From NCBI RefSeq assembly GCF_017916325.1, contig NC_090152.1, forward strand, positions 70,001 to 134,000: a DNA stretch of 64,000 nt, read 5' to 3'. Position numbers and translations under genes: made by a program. Every line of letters starts with the position of its first letter. Position 1 is the first letter of the stretch. The notes beneath the pieces are model-generated. The model made no database searches. It was not told where the DNA came from and saw only the letters and a list, made by a program, of their open reading frames with translations. Origin of the DNA: Leishmania martiniquensis (lineage: Eukaryota > Euglenozoa > Kinetoplastea > Trypanosomatida > Trypanosomatidae). Below, in pieces: positions 41,466 through 50,950 of the stretch.

Positions 41466-44075
41466 TTACTCCCATTGAGACATCATGAGCAACTCGCCCT
41501 TCTCCGTCACTGTGACGCTGCGGTTCACCATTCGATGACGATCCTCCTGCCACTCGCGGTACTCTCGATAACGGCGACGTCGACGCAGACGCTGTGCGAC
41601 ATCTTCAGCGTCTCTCTCAGCACCAGAGGTGAGCCGCTGGCTCCGCGTATCACCCCGCTCTCCTTCAAGACCCTTAGAGGCATCGTCTACTTGAGGGCGG
41701 CGCACCCGCAGGCTGTTCTGCTGCGACGCCCACGTTCCTCCAGCATCAGCACCCTCTTTCTCCGATTTTATGGCGGCGCTCACCTCCTGCTGAAAGAGCT
41801 CCTGCTGCCTCTCGCGCTCTGCAGCGTTCTTGACAGCCTTTCGGCGAACTCGCTCCGCCTTCTCCCGCCGGCGCTTGGCAAAGTCCGCCTGCCAAGAAGC
41901 TTTCTTCTTCAGCACCGCAGTCGCCTCACGGGAGAGTCGTCGGCGTGTCCTTACGCTCGTCTCGTCTGGCGATGCAGATGCGATGCCGCTCCGCCCGCCA
42001 CCGTGGCGCTCTCTTACAACGCTGTCAGAGCCATCATCACTGCGCACCGGAAGTTGTAAAGACCCGTTGAGGATCTGGCGCACGTACGCCGGCCCCTCTA
42101 TCGGCTCCTCCACTGCCCGAAACGGGTAGTAGCGGCGATCCAGGAGCAGGTAGTATGTGTTGGGGACGCCGACGTCAGCCTTGGAGGCCTGGACGGCACC
42201 CGGCGACTCCGCCACCGTCGCACAGAGCTGGCTCAGTCTTACTGGGCTCAGTGAATTCTGCACCACATCTATGAAGCTACCACTAGACAAGAAGCGCAAG
42301 AGGACGTCACTGTCGCTGGGGAAGAGCGGCAGCGCGTCCTTGCCGGATACCGGAGCCTGGCCCGCCTGCGTGTCGTCCATGAAGGCAGCCTTGACCAAGT
42401 CGTATCGATCGACCGTGTGCACGCCGATGAGCGGGTCCCGGCTGCGCAGGCCTGCGTCCTCAGAGGAGTCGGCTGCCGTCCCGTCGTCGCCAGTCGCACC
42501 ATCGTCACCGAGGCGCGATTTGGCGGGCAGCAGGATGAGAACCGATGGGACTTGAGTCACGTGCAGGCTTTCCGCCACCGTCGGCAGCTGCTCAGCGTCC
42601 AGCCAAAACACCTCTGGTCGCAGGATCGGCGTCCAGGAGCGCTCGACGCGGCGGCGCTCCTTCACCCCTTTCGTTAATGTCGTGATGTTGTAGAGCACTG
42701 TTGTCTGCCGCAGCCGCTGCGCTACTGCGACCGCCACGTCGAGGTGATGGTGGAACCATATGGCATCACTCTCACGCAAAACGAAAACGATCTTCATCGC
42801 GCTCTCCAGCACTGTCAGCTCGTGCAGAACGTGCGCGGGAGACTCCATCTTGCGAAGCGCGCTCGTGGTGTTGAAGGCCGTCATTGCTGCACGCCACTGC
42901 TGCAACTGCGCGAGTTCAGCCTTCACCGACGCCGCACAGGCAGCGTGCCACGGTGCCGTGGCGGAAGTTGCCCCCACAAGCTCCGTCATGGTACCGATCG
43001 ACTGCGGTCGAGACAGGTCCGAGACTGCTGCCACAAAGCTAGCAGACGCCGAGCCATTCCAGTAAGCTGCAACAGCGCTGGCCCACGGGGCCGTAGCGAG
43101 GGTGAGCTCTGTGCGTAAACCCCACGCCGCCGCCACCTCCGCGGACTCGGTCACCAGTGTAAGTACGGCGTTGCCAGCCTGTGTGGCGATAGAGGACAGT
43201 GCGGCGAGCACCTCCTCGGAGCCGTGAGTGGTGAGTCGCACGTAGGCCATCGACACCAATGCCGGCGGACCAGAGCGGGACATATTTGCCTCTACAGCGT
43301 TGCGCACCAGTCCGAGCGTGGCGCGCACCTCGTCCGGGCGAAAGACAAACTGCAGACTGGGGATGAGGTGAAACGTGACAGGGTCGGCGTAGCGCGTGGG
43401 GAGCTCACTCAGGGCCCAGGAGCGCAGCTCCAGGTAGCTCGCCAACGCCAGCGGCGTCTTTGTGTAGTGCCGTGGTGGTACCTGAAGAGGGTTCGCCGAG
43501 ATGACGGCGCCGGGCGTCACATGCGTCTTTGCGACTCCGCCATGGAATAGAGTCAGTGTGGGGACGCGGCCGGCGCCAGCGAGCACTAGTTTGATAAGAC
43601 GACGCTCAGTGACACCCGCCGGTATAGCATACGTGTGCACCCCAAGTACGGCGGACGGCACGTCCGTCGCGATCTGTTGAACCTTTTCTCGAAGGGTGTT
43701 CACAGTGTCGGAGCCTGCATCTCTGCCGTCTGTGAAGAGGATGAGCACGGGGCGCGTAGGCAGCGGCGACGATGAAGGAGAGCAGCTGCCCGCCTCCCTC
43801 TTCTCGGGGGTGGTGCAGCAGTCGCCTGCCAGCACACGCAGCACCGATGCGGCTGTGGGAAGGGCAAAGGTGCACTCGGTAGAGTCTTTTGGGAGAGAAG
43901 GGGGAGGGGCGTCCGCATCATCCTCATGGCGTCCACGTGCCGGCACCCCACTTAGCACAATCACAGCCGCCGCGATCACCAAGGCGCAGAGCAACGCTGG
44001 TCGACGTCGCGACAGCCCACGCATCGACTTCGATGGACTTGGCGAGGCCGTGAGGCACAAGGGAGAGAAGATCAT
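41466..44075 (-). CDS. Thioredoxin-fold-like secretory/membrane protein, function unknown
   Basis: An 869-aa protein. Residues about 25-48 form a hydrophobic signal sequence or anchor (ALLCALVIAAAVIVLSG). The following region alternates beta/alpha segments reminiscent of tandem thioredoxin folds: RPVLILFTDGR, then VPTLTLFHGG near the first third, and later IVFVLRESD and VPSVLILLP. None carries a CxxC active site, so redox catalysis is unlikely; a CC pair occurs near residue 85. The last ~200 residues are highly charged (Arg/Lys/Glu rich) and may be coiled. PDI-like ER lumenal proteins without catalytic cysteines are the nearest description. The first ATG is at 44075; the ATG at 44024 (MRGLSRRR) would place the signal sequence closer to the N-terminus and is an equally good choice. 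Confidence 0.75.
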   Translation of the reverse strand: MIFSPLCLTASPSPSKSMRGLSRRRPALLCALVIAAAVIVLSGVPARGRHEDDADAPPPSLPKDSTECTFALPTAASVLRVLAGDCCTTPEKREAGSCSPSSSPLPTRPVLILFTDGRDAGSDTVNTLREKVQQIATDVPSAVLGVHTYAIPAGVTERRLIKLVLAGAGRVPTLTLFHGGVAKTHVTPGAVISANPLQVPPRHYTKTPLALASYLELRSWALSELPTRYADPVTFHLIPSLQFVFRPDEVRATLGLVRNAVEANMSRSGPPALVSMAYVRLTTHGSEEVLAALSSIATQAGNAVLTLVTESAEVAAAWGLRTELTLATAPWASAVAAYWNGSASASFVAAVSDLSRPQSIGTMTELVGATSATAPWHAACAASVKAELAQLQQWRAAMTAFNTTSALRKMESPAHVLHELTVLESAMKIVFVLRESDAIWFHHHLDVAVAVAQRLRQTTVLYNITTLTKGVKERRRVERSWTPILRPEVFWLDAEQLPTVAESLHVTQVPSVLILLPAKSRLGDDGATGDDGTAADSSEDAGLRSRDPLIGVHTVDRYDLVKAAFMDDTQAGQAPVSGKDALPLFPSDSDVLLRFLSSGSFIDVVQNSLSPVRLSQLCATVAESPGAVQASKADVGVPNTYYLLLDRRYYPFRAVEEPIEGPAYVRQILNGSLQLPVRSDDGSDSVVRERHGGGRSGIASASPDETSVRTRRRLSREATAVLKKKASWQADFAKRRREKAERVRRKAVKNAAERERQQELFQQEVSAAIKSEKEGADAGGTWASQQNSLRVRRPQVDDASKGLEGERGDTRSQRLTSGAERDAEDVAQRLRRRRRYREYREWQEDRHRMVNRSVTVTEKGELLMMSQWE

Positions 44076-45019
44076 GGACGCACACACGGCCCAACGGTGT
44101 TGGCGGCGGCGGGAGGACGGTGAAGTACTAGGAGTGAATGCGCGCTAAGGACAGAGGAAGAAGGGAGCAGCGAGAGGCCGATTAGATGCCGAAACGACAG
44201 CAGCGCTATGGATGAATGCTTTCTGGAGACGGCGCCAGCAAGAGATGCACAATGCAGAAGAGCCGCCCGTTGCCACGGTACGTATATGAGAGGAAAAAAA
44301 AGAGGAGTGGACCTCCGGAAGTTTGTTGGAGGAGGCGGTGAGGGTGAGAGGGGAAGAACAGAGCGAAGACTGAAAGTACAGGTGTAGCGAGGACGCGCAC
44401 GTAGACGAACGGCTATCGTACGTCTTCACAAGTACGCCGCTGGCAGCACGGCAGGAGGCGCCCTTTGCATTTCTTTTTTTTTTCGTCATGGGGACGCCAT
44501 TTTCGAATCCCCCTTCTCCCACTGTGCACCTCTGGCGGCATGTCTAGGTGTAGCCGCTGCACCGCCCTCCCCTTCGTCCTCTTCCTCTGAACGGAGTTGT
44601 CGCTCTCAGCCATGAAGTGTGGCGCGTAGGCGAGGGCCGCGAAGCAGAGAGAGAGGTGGAAAGGGAGTGAGGTTGGGGGGGAAGACGCAAATTGTTTGCC
44701 CTTCGGAATATGTATGCCATATATAGAGGAGAAACGCCGCGCCAAAGGAAATAGCGCAGCGCTCGGGCGTCCCTATGCGCACGGCTGCCTGCATGGAAGA
44801 TGGCCAGAACAGAATGTCGAAGCGGTCGGATAAGGCCAGACGAAGATGACGGTGTACGCCGTGCCTTCACGGTGGTGGAGCTGAGCTGCAGGGAGAAAAG
44901 GGAGAGTGAAAAAAGGGAAAGAGAGAGGCGCGTCCGTTCACCTCTCTGCGCCTTTCTCTCTCTCTTCTTATATGTATGTGTGCGTGCGTATTTCGCTGAA
45001 GTCTACTGCCTTCCGAACC
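44076..45019 (-). other. Spacer, no gene seen
   Basis: A 0.94-kb intergenic region. CT-rich tracts on the transcript strand occur upstream of 44075 (for example at 44287-44350). This is consistent with a splice-acceptor region for the thioredoxin-like gene. Confidence 0.55.
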
Positions 45020-46289
45020 TTACAATGAGGACAGCGACTTCGTTCGCTTGTCAGCGCCAAGCAAAACGATGTTGCAGCACACCTCGAACGCCTTCACGAA
45101 GGCTGGCACGGGCAGGAACTCGAAGCGGGAGTGAAAATTGTGGGTGCCAGTGAAGTTGGGCGTGAAGAGACCGTGTGCGGAGAGCGCCGCGCCATCCGTT
45201 CCCCCGCACATTGGGATGACGTTTGGCTTCACACACGCCCTCTCCATCGCCTCCAGCAGCAAATCAATAGCGGTGAAGTCGTCCTTGAGGGAGTTCGAAA
45301 TGTTGGCGTACACATCTTCGATCTCGATCTCCACGGTACCGGTCGGGTACTTGGCCTGCACCTCGTGGGCGACATCCAGCATGAGGGCTTTGCGGGCCCT
45401 GAATGTGGCCAGGTCGTGATCGCGCACCATCGCCTCAAGCCTCGCCTGGGAGGAGTTCGCCTCCATCTTCGCGAACCACCAGTACCCCTCGCGCAGCTCC
45501 GTGCACTCCGGCGTCTCCTCGCGGCTAAAACGTGAAACAAAGTCGACAGCCATCAGCAGCGGGTTCACCATCACGCCCTTGGCCGACATCGGGTGCGCCG
45601 AGACACCGGTAAATTTGATCGTCGCGTTCGCCGCGTTGAAGCACTCGTACACGACCTCCCCGAGCTCGCAGCAGTCGAGCGTGTAGGCAAAGTCGACGTT
45701 GAAACGTGCCCTGACGTCGAGATGCTTCGCACCGACCAAGCCGATCTTCCTCATCCGGCACAAAACAAACGATGATGTCGCCGTGCTTTTCCTCGCGAGA
45801 GTCGAGGCTGGCGATCATCTCCATCACTGACGCAATGGCAGCCTTGTCATCCGCACCGAGCACACTGGTGCCGTCGCTGAAGAGGATGTCCTGGCCGACG
45901 TACTTATTCAGCTCTGGATGCTCCTGCAGCCTCATCCAAATCTTCTTCTCCGCGTTCAGGCAGACGTCACCGCCAGTGTAGTGAATCTTCTGCGCCTTTA
46001 CATGCGGGCAGAGGCCGCTGTCAAAGGTGTCAAGGTGGTAGATGAACCCGATGCGCGGCGCACCGGGCACGTTTCCCGGTTTCACTGCCGTCACCGTCGC
46101 GTGCGCGTCGCAGATGACGTCCTGCAGCCCCATCGCCCGCAATTCCCCGGCTAGGAGCTCCGCCAGCACCTGCTGCCCGGGGGTGGACGGGATGCACTTG
46201 CCGAGGTTGTGCGGGTCACTTTGAGTCGTGATGGCAGAGTAGCGGCGGAAGCGCTCCTCCAGGCGGTGCTCGATCGGCTTGAGCGGCAT
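45020..46289 (-). pseudogene. Peptidase T (tripeptide aminopeptidase, M20B) with one frameshift
   Basis: Two overlapping frames together cover a complete peptidase T. The first encodes residues 1-181 with HLDT (His85, Asp87), GADDKAA (Asp147) and PDEE (Glu180 general base, Glu181), the dizinc and catalytic set of M20 peptidases. The second begins at IGLVGAKHLDVRA and carries the dimerisation domain (AKGVMVNPL), CGGTDGA and the final zinc ligand region THNFHSRFEF. They are offset by one extra base, the G of GAAG at 45746 (complement). Without it the gene would encode 422 residues, close to the ~410 of bacterial PepT. Everything else is intact, with no further stops. It may be a very recent pseudogene or a single-base assembly error; the latter seems at least as likely. 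The family releases the N-terminal residue of tripeptides in the cytosol. Confidence 0.85.
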
Positions 46290-47485
46290 GGCGAGTGATG
46301 CGGAAGGCGATGTGAGGTGACTGCGTCGAGGGTCGAGTGGGAGTCATCGCATGCGCGGATGCGTTCGAGCAGGCAGGGGGGTACCGTGGAAAAAGGGGGA
46401 CAAGCAGAGAGGCACAGAGAGGAAAACTGCGAGGGTGTGCAGCTGTGCATGCGACACAGAGTTAGGTGGTCCATGCGGGCCAGCGAGGGCTCGCCCTGTG
46501 CGTACGTTTCGGACGAGAGGTCTGAGAGATCGACCCACGACGAAGTCCGCGCATAGAAGGGGAAGGAGAGAGAATGCGCACGTACAGGGGTGTTTGCACG
46601 GAAACGATGGCAAAGACGTCGAGTGAAGCGACGGCCCCTTCTCCTTTCAATCTTCGTCACAGACACGCTAATGCGCACAAAGGTGCGCCATCACGAGGAA
46701 AGAGAAAGAGGGAGGGAGGGAGGAAAGCAGAGCGAAAGAGACGCCATGGAAGAGGGAGAGGCACCGCCGGCATTCATTTCTCTGACCTCCGCCATCACCC
46801 CAAGCGTCCCCCTCACTAACGGTGCTGCGTTCTTCGGTAGTTTACATGAGTACGTACATCGTTATCGCGCAACCGTCCACACGCATAGAGCACAAAGTAA
46901 CGGCACCCGCGCGCCCTCCTATTCATGCCTGTGCCTGTGCGTGCGTGTGTTTGTGTGTAAGCATGTGTCTCGGAGCAGGGCGCAGAAGAGTGGCTAAGGA
47001 ATAGGGCGTCCCTCTCTTCCCCCAGCCCCCAGAGAGAGGCACACACACACACACACGCAAGCGCCGGCAAAAGGGGGAGGAAGGGGGGCGCGATGGCAAA
47101 GGCACATACATCTTCTCAGCGCCTGAAAAGGCGAGCAAAGAAGGGGGAGGAGGTGACAACAACATCAGCATTTAAGAAAAAAAGAAAACGCCCATCCATT
47201 GCGCCATTCCGCACCCTTGCGAGGATGGGGCACAGTGGTGCGCGCGCCCGTCGGCGTGTTGGGAAGATGAGGGGAGAGGAGGGGGTAGGGGGCAGCGGGG
47301 GATGCACAAGAAAGAGGGAAAGGCACGGCAGATGGAGCGAAGGATGGCAGACTGTCACGCACCCGCCGCATAAGCACACGAAGCAGCCAACTGTCGAGGG
47401 CTGCAGGAGGGCGACTCCTCCTTAACGAGCGCATCCGCGCACGCACGCATGCACGCAGCGACACTGATGATACACCCAATGTGCC
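46290..47485 (-). other. Spacer, no gene seen
   Basis: A 1.2-kb intergenic region between CFAP206 and peptidase T with GA/CT-rich tracts (46540-46570, 46690-46760) and a short CA repeat at 47040-47056. It probably holds the peptidase T 5' UTR and the CFAP206 3' UTR. Confidence 0.55.
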
Positions 47486-49606
47486 TCAGTACTGAACGAC
47501 TTTGCGTACCTGCTGAATCGCGGACGTATCGGTGCCACGAAGCCCCTTCAGATACTGCACCACATGCGGTGGCTGCGTTGCCGCGTCGTGCAGTGTCTGC
47601 GCCTCTGAATCTTTTAGCGGGTCCGCCTGCGTCGTTGCCTCACGGCGGAAGTGCGACGCAGTGGTCTGTGAGGAATGCGTGCGCATCTTCATGAGATTGG
47701 CCAGCTTCAGTGCATGTCGACGAAGATCCCATTCGTTCCAATAGTAGTTGTGATCAATGCGGGAGTCGATCTGCCCCGTCTGCGTGCCGCAGCTCTGCCT
47801 GTTTGCCTGCGCCGGAGATAGGCTTCCGGGGTCTCTGCCGATCCGCTCCACCACGCGCGCGCCCGCCAAGTACAACTCACGCGGCAGCTCGTCCGCTTGC
47901 CCCATCGCAAGAGTCAAACAAGGATCGGCGGCGTGAAAGACATGCAGGCACCCATTTACGTACCGCCACGGATCAGTCGCGAAGGTGCGCATTGCAGCTG
48001 CATCTGCAAAAATGAAGTAGAGTGGGCGCGGCGTCGAAGCATGACCGGCCACACCGCTCACCTCCACACATCCAAGCGACGCCCTCCTCTTCGTGGAGAG
48101 TGAAGGCTGCGCCGGCACCTGGCCAGGCACCAGGAGACCAGCCGTTGGGCGCCCGGAAAGGAGTTGAACGGGGCAGTAGCCTCGCATCGCGCAGAGAGAC
48201 TCTGGGTAAACCCGGGCCACCGTTGAGTCGACCGTGTGCAGCGGGAGGTCGGCGCGGTGACGTACGTGAACGCCAGGGGGAAGTCGCTGCCGCGTCGTGT
48301 CGGAATCAAGCAGGGCACCCACCTCGGCAGCGATGGCACTTGCTGAGGTGAAAGGGGGTGTTGATACAGCCTCCGCCGCGGTGAGCGCATCCTTTGCAGC
48401 GCTGCTGGGCAGCGTCGAGGGGTACCCGGAGGCCGACTCTGTCGCTACGCGCAGCAGCGTCGCCCAATGCGGAAGCTCGCTGACGCAGCGCATACCCGCC
48501 TCATAAGCGTCCGCCAGCTCCATAAACATGGGAAAGACGACCTTCTTGGGAGCCGCAGCCCCGACGGCAGAGGCGGCCGGTGGAGAGGCAGAGGGGCCGG
48601 CGAGCGGCGACCCCTGCGCAGCTGTGAGAAGTTTGCTCGCCGGCATCAACTTCTGCCGCAGCTCTGCCAACACCGAAGCGTAAGGCTGCACGGCGCGGCT
48701 GTTGACGTACGCGCGTAGCTGCTGAAGACTGCAGTGCACATGCCGGAGAACATGCTGGACGAGAAGGAGGTGGTGGTACTCGTCCTTCAGCAGCTGCTGA
48801 GCCGCGGCATGGAGCGGGCAGGTCGGAGACAGCAGCAGCGCGCGCGTCAGGCGCACGCGAGGCTCCAACACAGCCAGGGCTTCCTCTGACTGTGCTTCTA
48901 GTCCCGCCAGTGGATTGTCCACTGCCACAGAGAGAGACACCAAGTCCACGCCGGGTGCGCGGCCCGTCTCCTTCTGGTAGAGTCGCAGTCCCCATGCGAT
49001 GCGACGAAGCTGCCGCATATGGCCCGTCTGCTCCACCCGGTCCTGACGCAGAAACGTGGTGACCTGCGCACGAGGGAGGGCCGCGCTGACAGCGGAGAAG
49101 GTCTCGCTGTGGGCGGCACCGCTGCTGCCGCTACCTGCCTTCGCCACGGCAGACGCCGGAGGGCCGAGGTCGTTATAGTGGTGCATGAAGTTGACGGCGA
49201 GAGCGTCCCAGACTTGCTCCGCGCTCACCATTCCAGGCTCCATAGACATCAAGGCCCCCTCCAGCTGCACGCGGACGGCCTCCTTCCTCACCTCTGCTCT
49301 GCGCTGATGCTCTTCGCGCGACGCGCGCAGTGTGTCACAGCGTACCTGCAAGGACAGTATGGAAAGGCTGGGGAGGCTGCAGCGGTGAAGAAGAAAATTC
49401 AGCATATCCTCGGTCAGCGCTTCGATGTGGGTAACGCTCGCCGCCACATCACCAGCGTCATCGAATTTGTCGCGCTCCCTCAGCAGCCAAATACGTGTCA
49501 GCAGCGCGGCCACCTCCACCGTGACGGCGGAGCTCATGGGACGATCCCCTGCCTGCGAGTGATAGCGCGAGGCGACCTCCTGGGCCACCAGTGGTATGAC
49601 GTCCAT
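47486..49606 (-). CDS. CFAP206: Cilia- and flagella-associated protein 206 (CFAP206/FAP206)
   Basis: A 706-aa axonemal protein. FAP206 docks radial spoke 2 and dynein c to the microtubule doublet in motile cilia. The N-terminal helical region (CDTLRASREEHQRRAEVRK area) and the VFPMFMELADAY motif match the family order as I recall it (VFPIFIALANLW in animals). Near the middle-to-end, GYCPVQL, GLLVPG and YFIFADAAAMRTF fit the C-terminal globular domain with its AAYMFA-like motif. The final part contains YYWNEWDLRRHALKLANL at about residue 621, followed by THSSQTTASHFRRE, the strongest signature (YEWNEWELRRKAIKLANL in animals, from memory). The ATG at 49606 (MDVIPLVAQEV) aligns with the usual family start. 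The open frame runs to 49981 but the extra part is low-complexity. Confidence 0.9.
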   Translation of the reverse strand: MDVIPLVAQEVASRYHSQAGDRPMSSAVTVEVAALLTRIWLLRERDKFDDAGDVAASVTHIEALTEDMLNFLLHRCSLPSLSILSLQVRCDTLRASREEHQRRAEVRKEAVRVQLEGALMSMEPGMVSAEQVWDALAVNFMHHYNDLGPPASAVAKAGSGSSGAAHSETFSAVSAALPRAQVTTFLRQDRVEQTGHMRQLRRIAWGLRLYQKETGRAPGVDLVSLSVAVDNPLAGLEAQSEEALAVLEPRVRLTRALLLSPTCPLHAAAQQLLKDEYHHLLLVQHVLRHVHCSLQQLRAYVNSRAVQPYASVLAELRQKLMPASKLLTAAQGSPLAGPSASPPAASAVGAAAPKKVVFPMFMELADAYEAGMRCVSELPHWATLLRVATESASGYPSTLPSSAAKDALTAAEAVSTPPFTSASAIAAEVGALLDSDTTRQRLPPGVHVRHRADLPLHTVDSTVARVYPESLCAMRGYCPVQLLSGRPTAGLLVPGQVPAQPSLSTKRRASLGCVEVSGVAGHASTPRPLYFIFADAAAMRTFATDPWRYVNGCLHVFHAADPCLTLAMGQADELPRELYLAGARVVERIGRDPGSLSPAQANRQSCGTQTGQIDSRIDHNYYWNEWDLRRHALKLANLMKMRTHSSQTTASHFRREATTQADPLKDSEAQTLHDAATQPPHVVQYLKGLRGTDTSAIQQVRKVVQY

Positions 49607-50950
49607 CGTGGCGACAAGGGGCAGGAAGTGCGGAGTGGAAAGAAGGGAGGCGGAAGGCAGGTGCAGCAAAGTTTGATGATCGCAACTTCGGGAGTACGCA
49701 GAATTGCACTGCGCCTCCACCAGCCGCACCGAAGTGAGTAACGCGAAAGGCAACCAACGAAACGATGTGTACGCTGAAGGGACAGCGGGGGGAGGGGAGG
49801 GGGGGTACAACAGGCCGTTTAGCAGAAAACAGAGAGCGATGGAGACGATAAGGAAAAGGTGGCATGACGAGTGAACGGCGCGCGCACGCGGTTGGACCGC
49901 GCAGAGAGCCACACCGGCAAGTCGACGCAAACGCGTCGACTGTTTTACCGCGCCCTCCGGCGGCCTTGGGCTCTTTCTCATTCACTCTTGGTAGCGCGAG
50001 GGAGTGAGGAACACACCGCTTCAATCGTGTCACACACGCATGCGCGCCTCCAGTGAGGGGGGAGAGAGAGAGTAGGAGGCCGATGTTGTGCAGCAGTTTG
50101 CGCACCTGTCAGAGCCATCTCTCAGCGTGAGCGACTTCAATTTTCGTCAGGCAGTCGGTCCTCTTTTTTTTGGTTCTCGTGTGGATGTCATCACAGCAGT
50201 AGAGGGCGCCGGAGTGCAGAGAAAGCAAGGCGGGGGAGCGAGTGGGAGGCAGGGGAGAGGAGAGTGAGATGCTTGAGTAGGCGAAAAGAAAAGGACGTGC
50301 GCAGCGGATACACGCAGGCACACACGCCTCCACCTGCGCCAGAATATGAGAAGCGCGACGGCCGACTCTGTAGACCCGCACGTTCCTCTGTCCCTCCACA
50401 CATATCCCCCAGCCCCTCGATCTCGCAAACAGCCCTCGATGTGCAAGGGGGGAGGGGGGAAGGGGCTGTAGCATACAAGTGGACACAGTATATAAATCAG
50501 AGTATTCCGTTAGCAGAGGGGACGCGAGCCCGAGAAGGGGTGAGGCGGAAGAGAAATTAGGAGAGAGAGGTAGAGCAGCCAATGGCGGCTCGGCCTCCCC
50601 CCTCCTCCACATGCGACTTTGAGTGCACAGCCTTCACCCTCTGTCACCCCACACCCCACCTCGCCTCTCTCTGTCTCTCTGTCTCTGTCTCGGTGACCCT
50701 CCACCTCACAGCCCACCCGCCCCTGCCTCTTTCACGTCTGTTGCAATACACACTTGCGACGCGCAAGTGTGCGCGAGTACTGTACATGACAACGCTGAGA
50801 AGAGACTGTATGTATGTATGTACAGTGAAATTTGTCACCGCACAAAGCCACGCTATTTGCCGCAGGGCCCGCGGCAGCAGCAGCGGCAGCAGACGAGTTC
50901 GCCATCGCGCGCAAAGTCTGCAGCCAAGCAACCCTCCTCTGTCGCACAAG
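49607..50950 (-). other. Spacer, no gene seen
   Basis: A 1.3-kb intergenic region between the kinesin and CFAP206. The transcript strand is CT-rich at about 49780-49810 and 50195-50260, as expected for the CFAP206 splice-acceptor region. No open frame is convincing. Confidence 0.55.

Noticed and set aside
45525..45763. Programmed ribosomal frameshift in peptidase T
   Set aside because: No slippery heptamer or downstream structure is apparent at GAGGAAGATCGG; an error or pseudogene is simpler.
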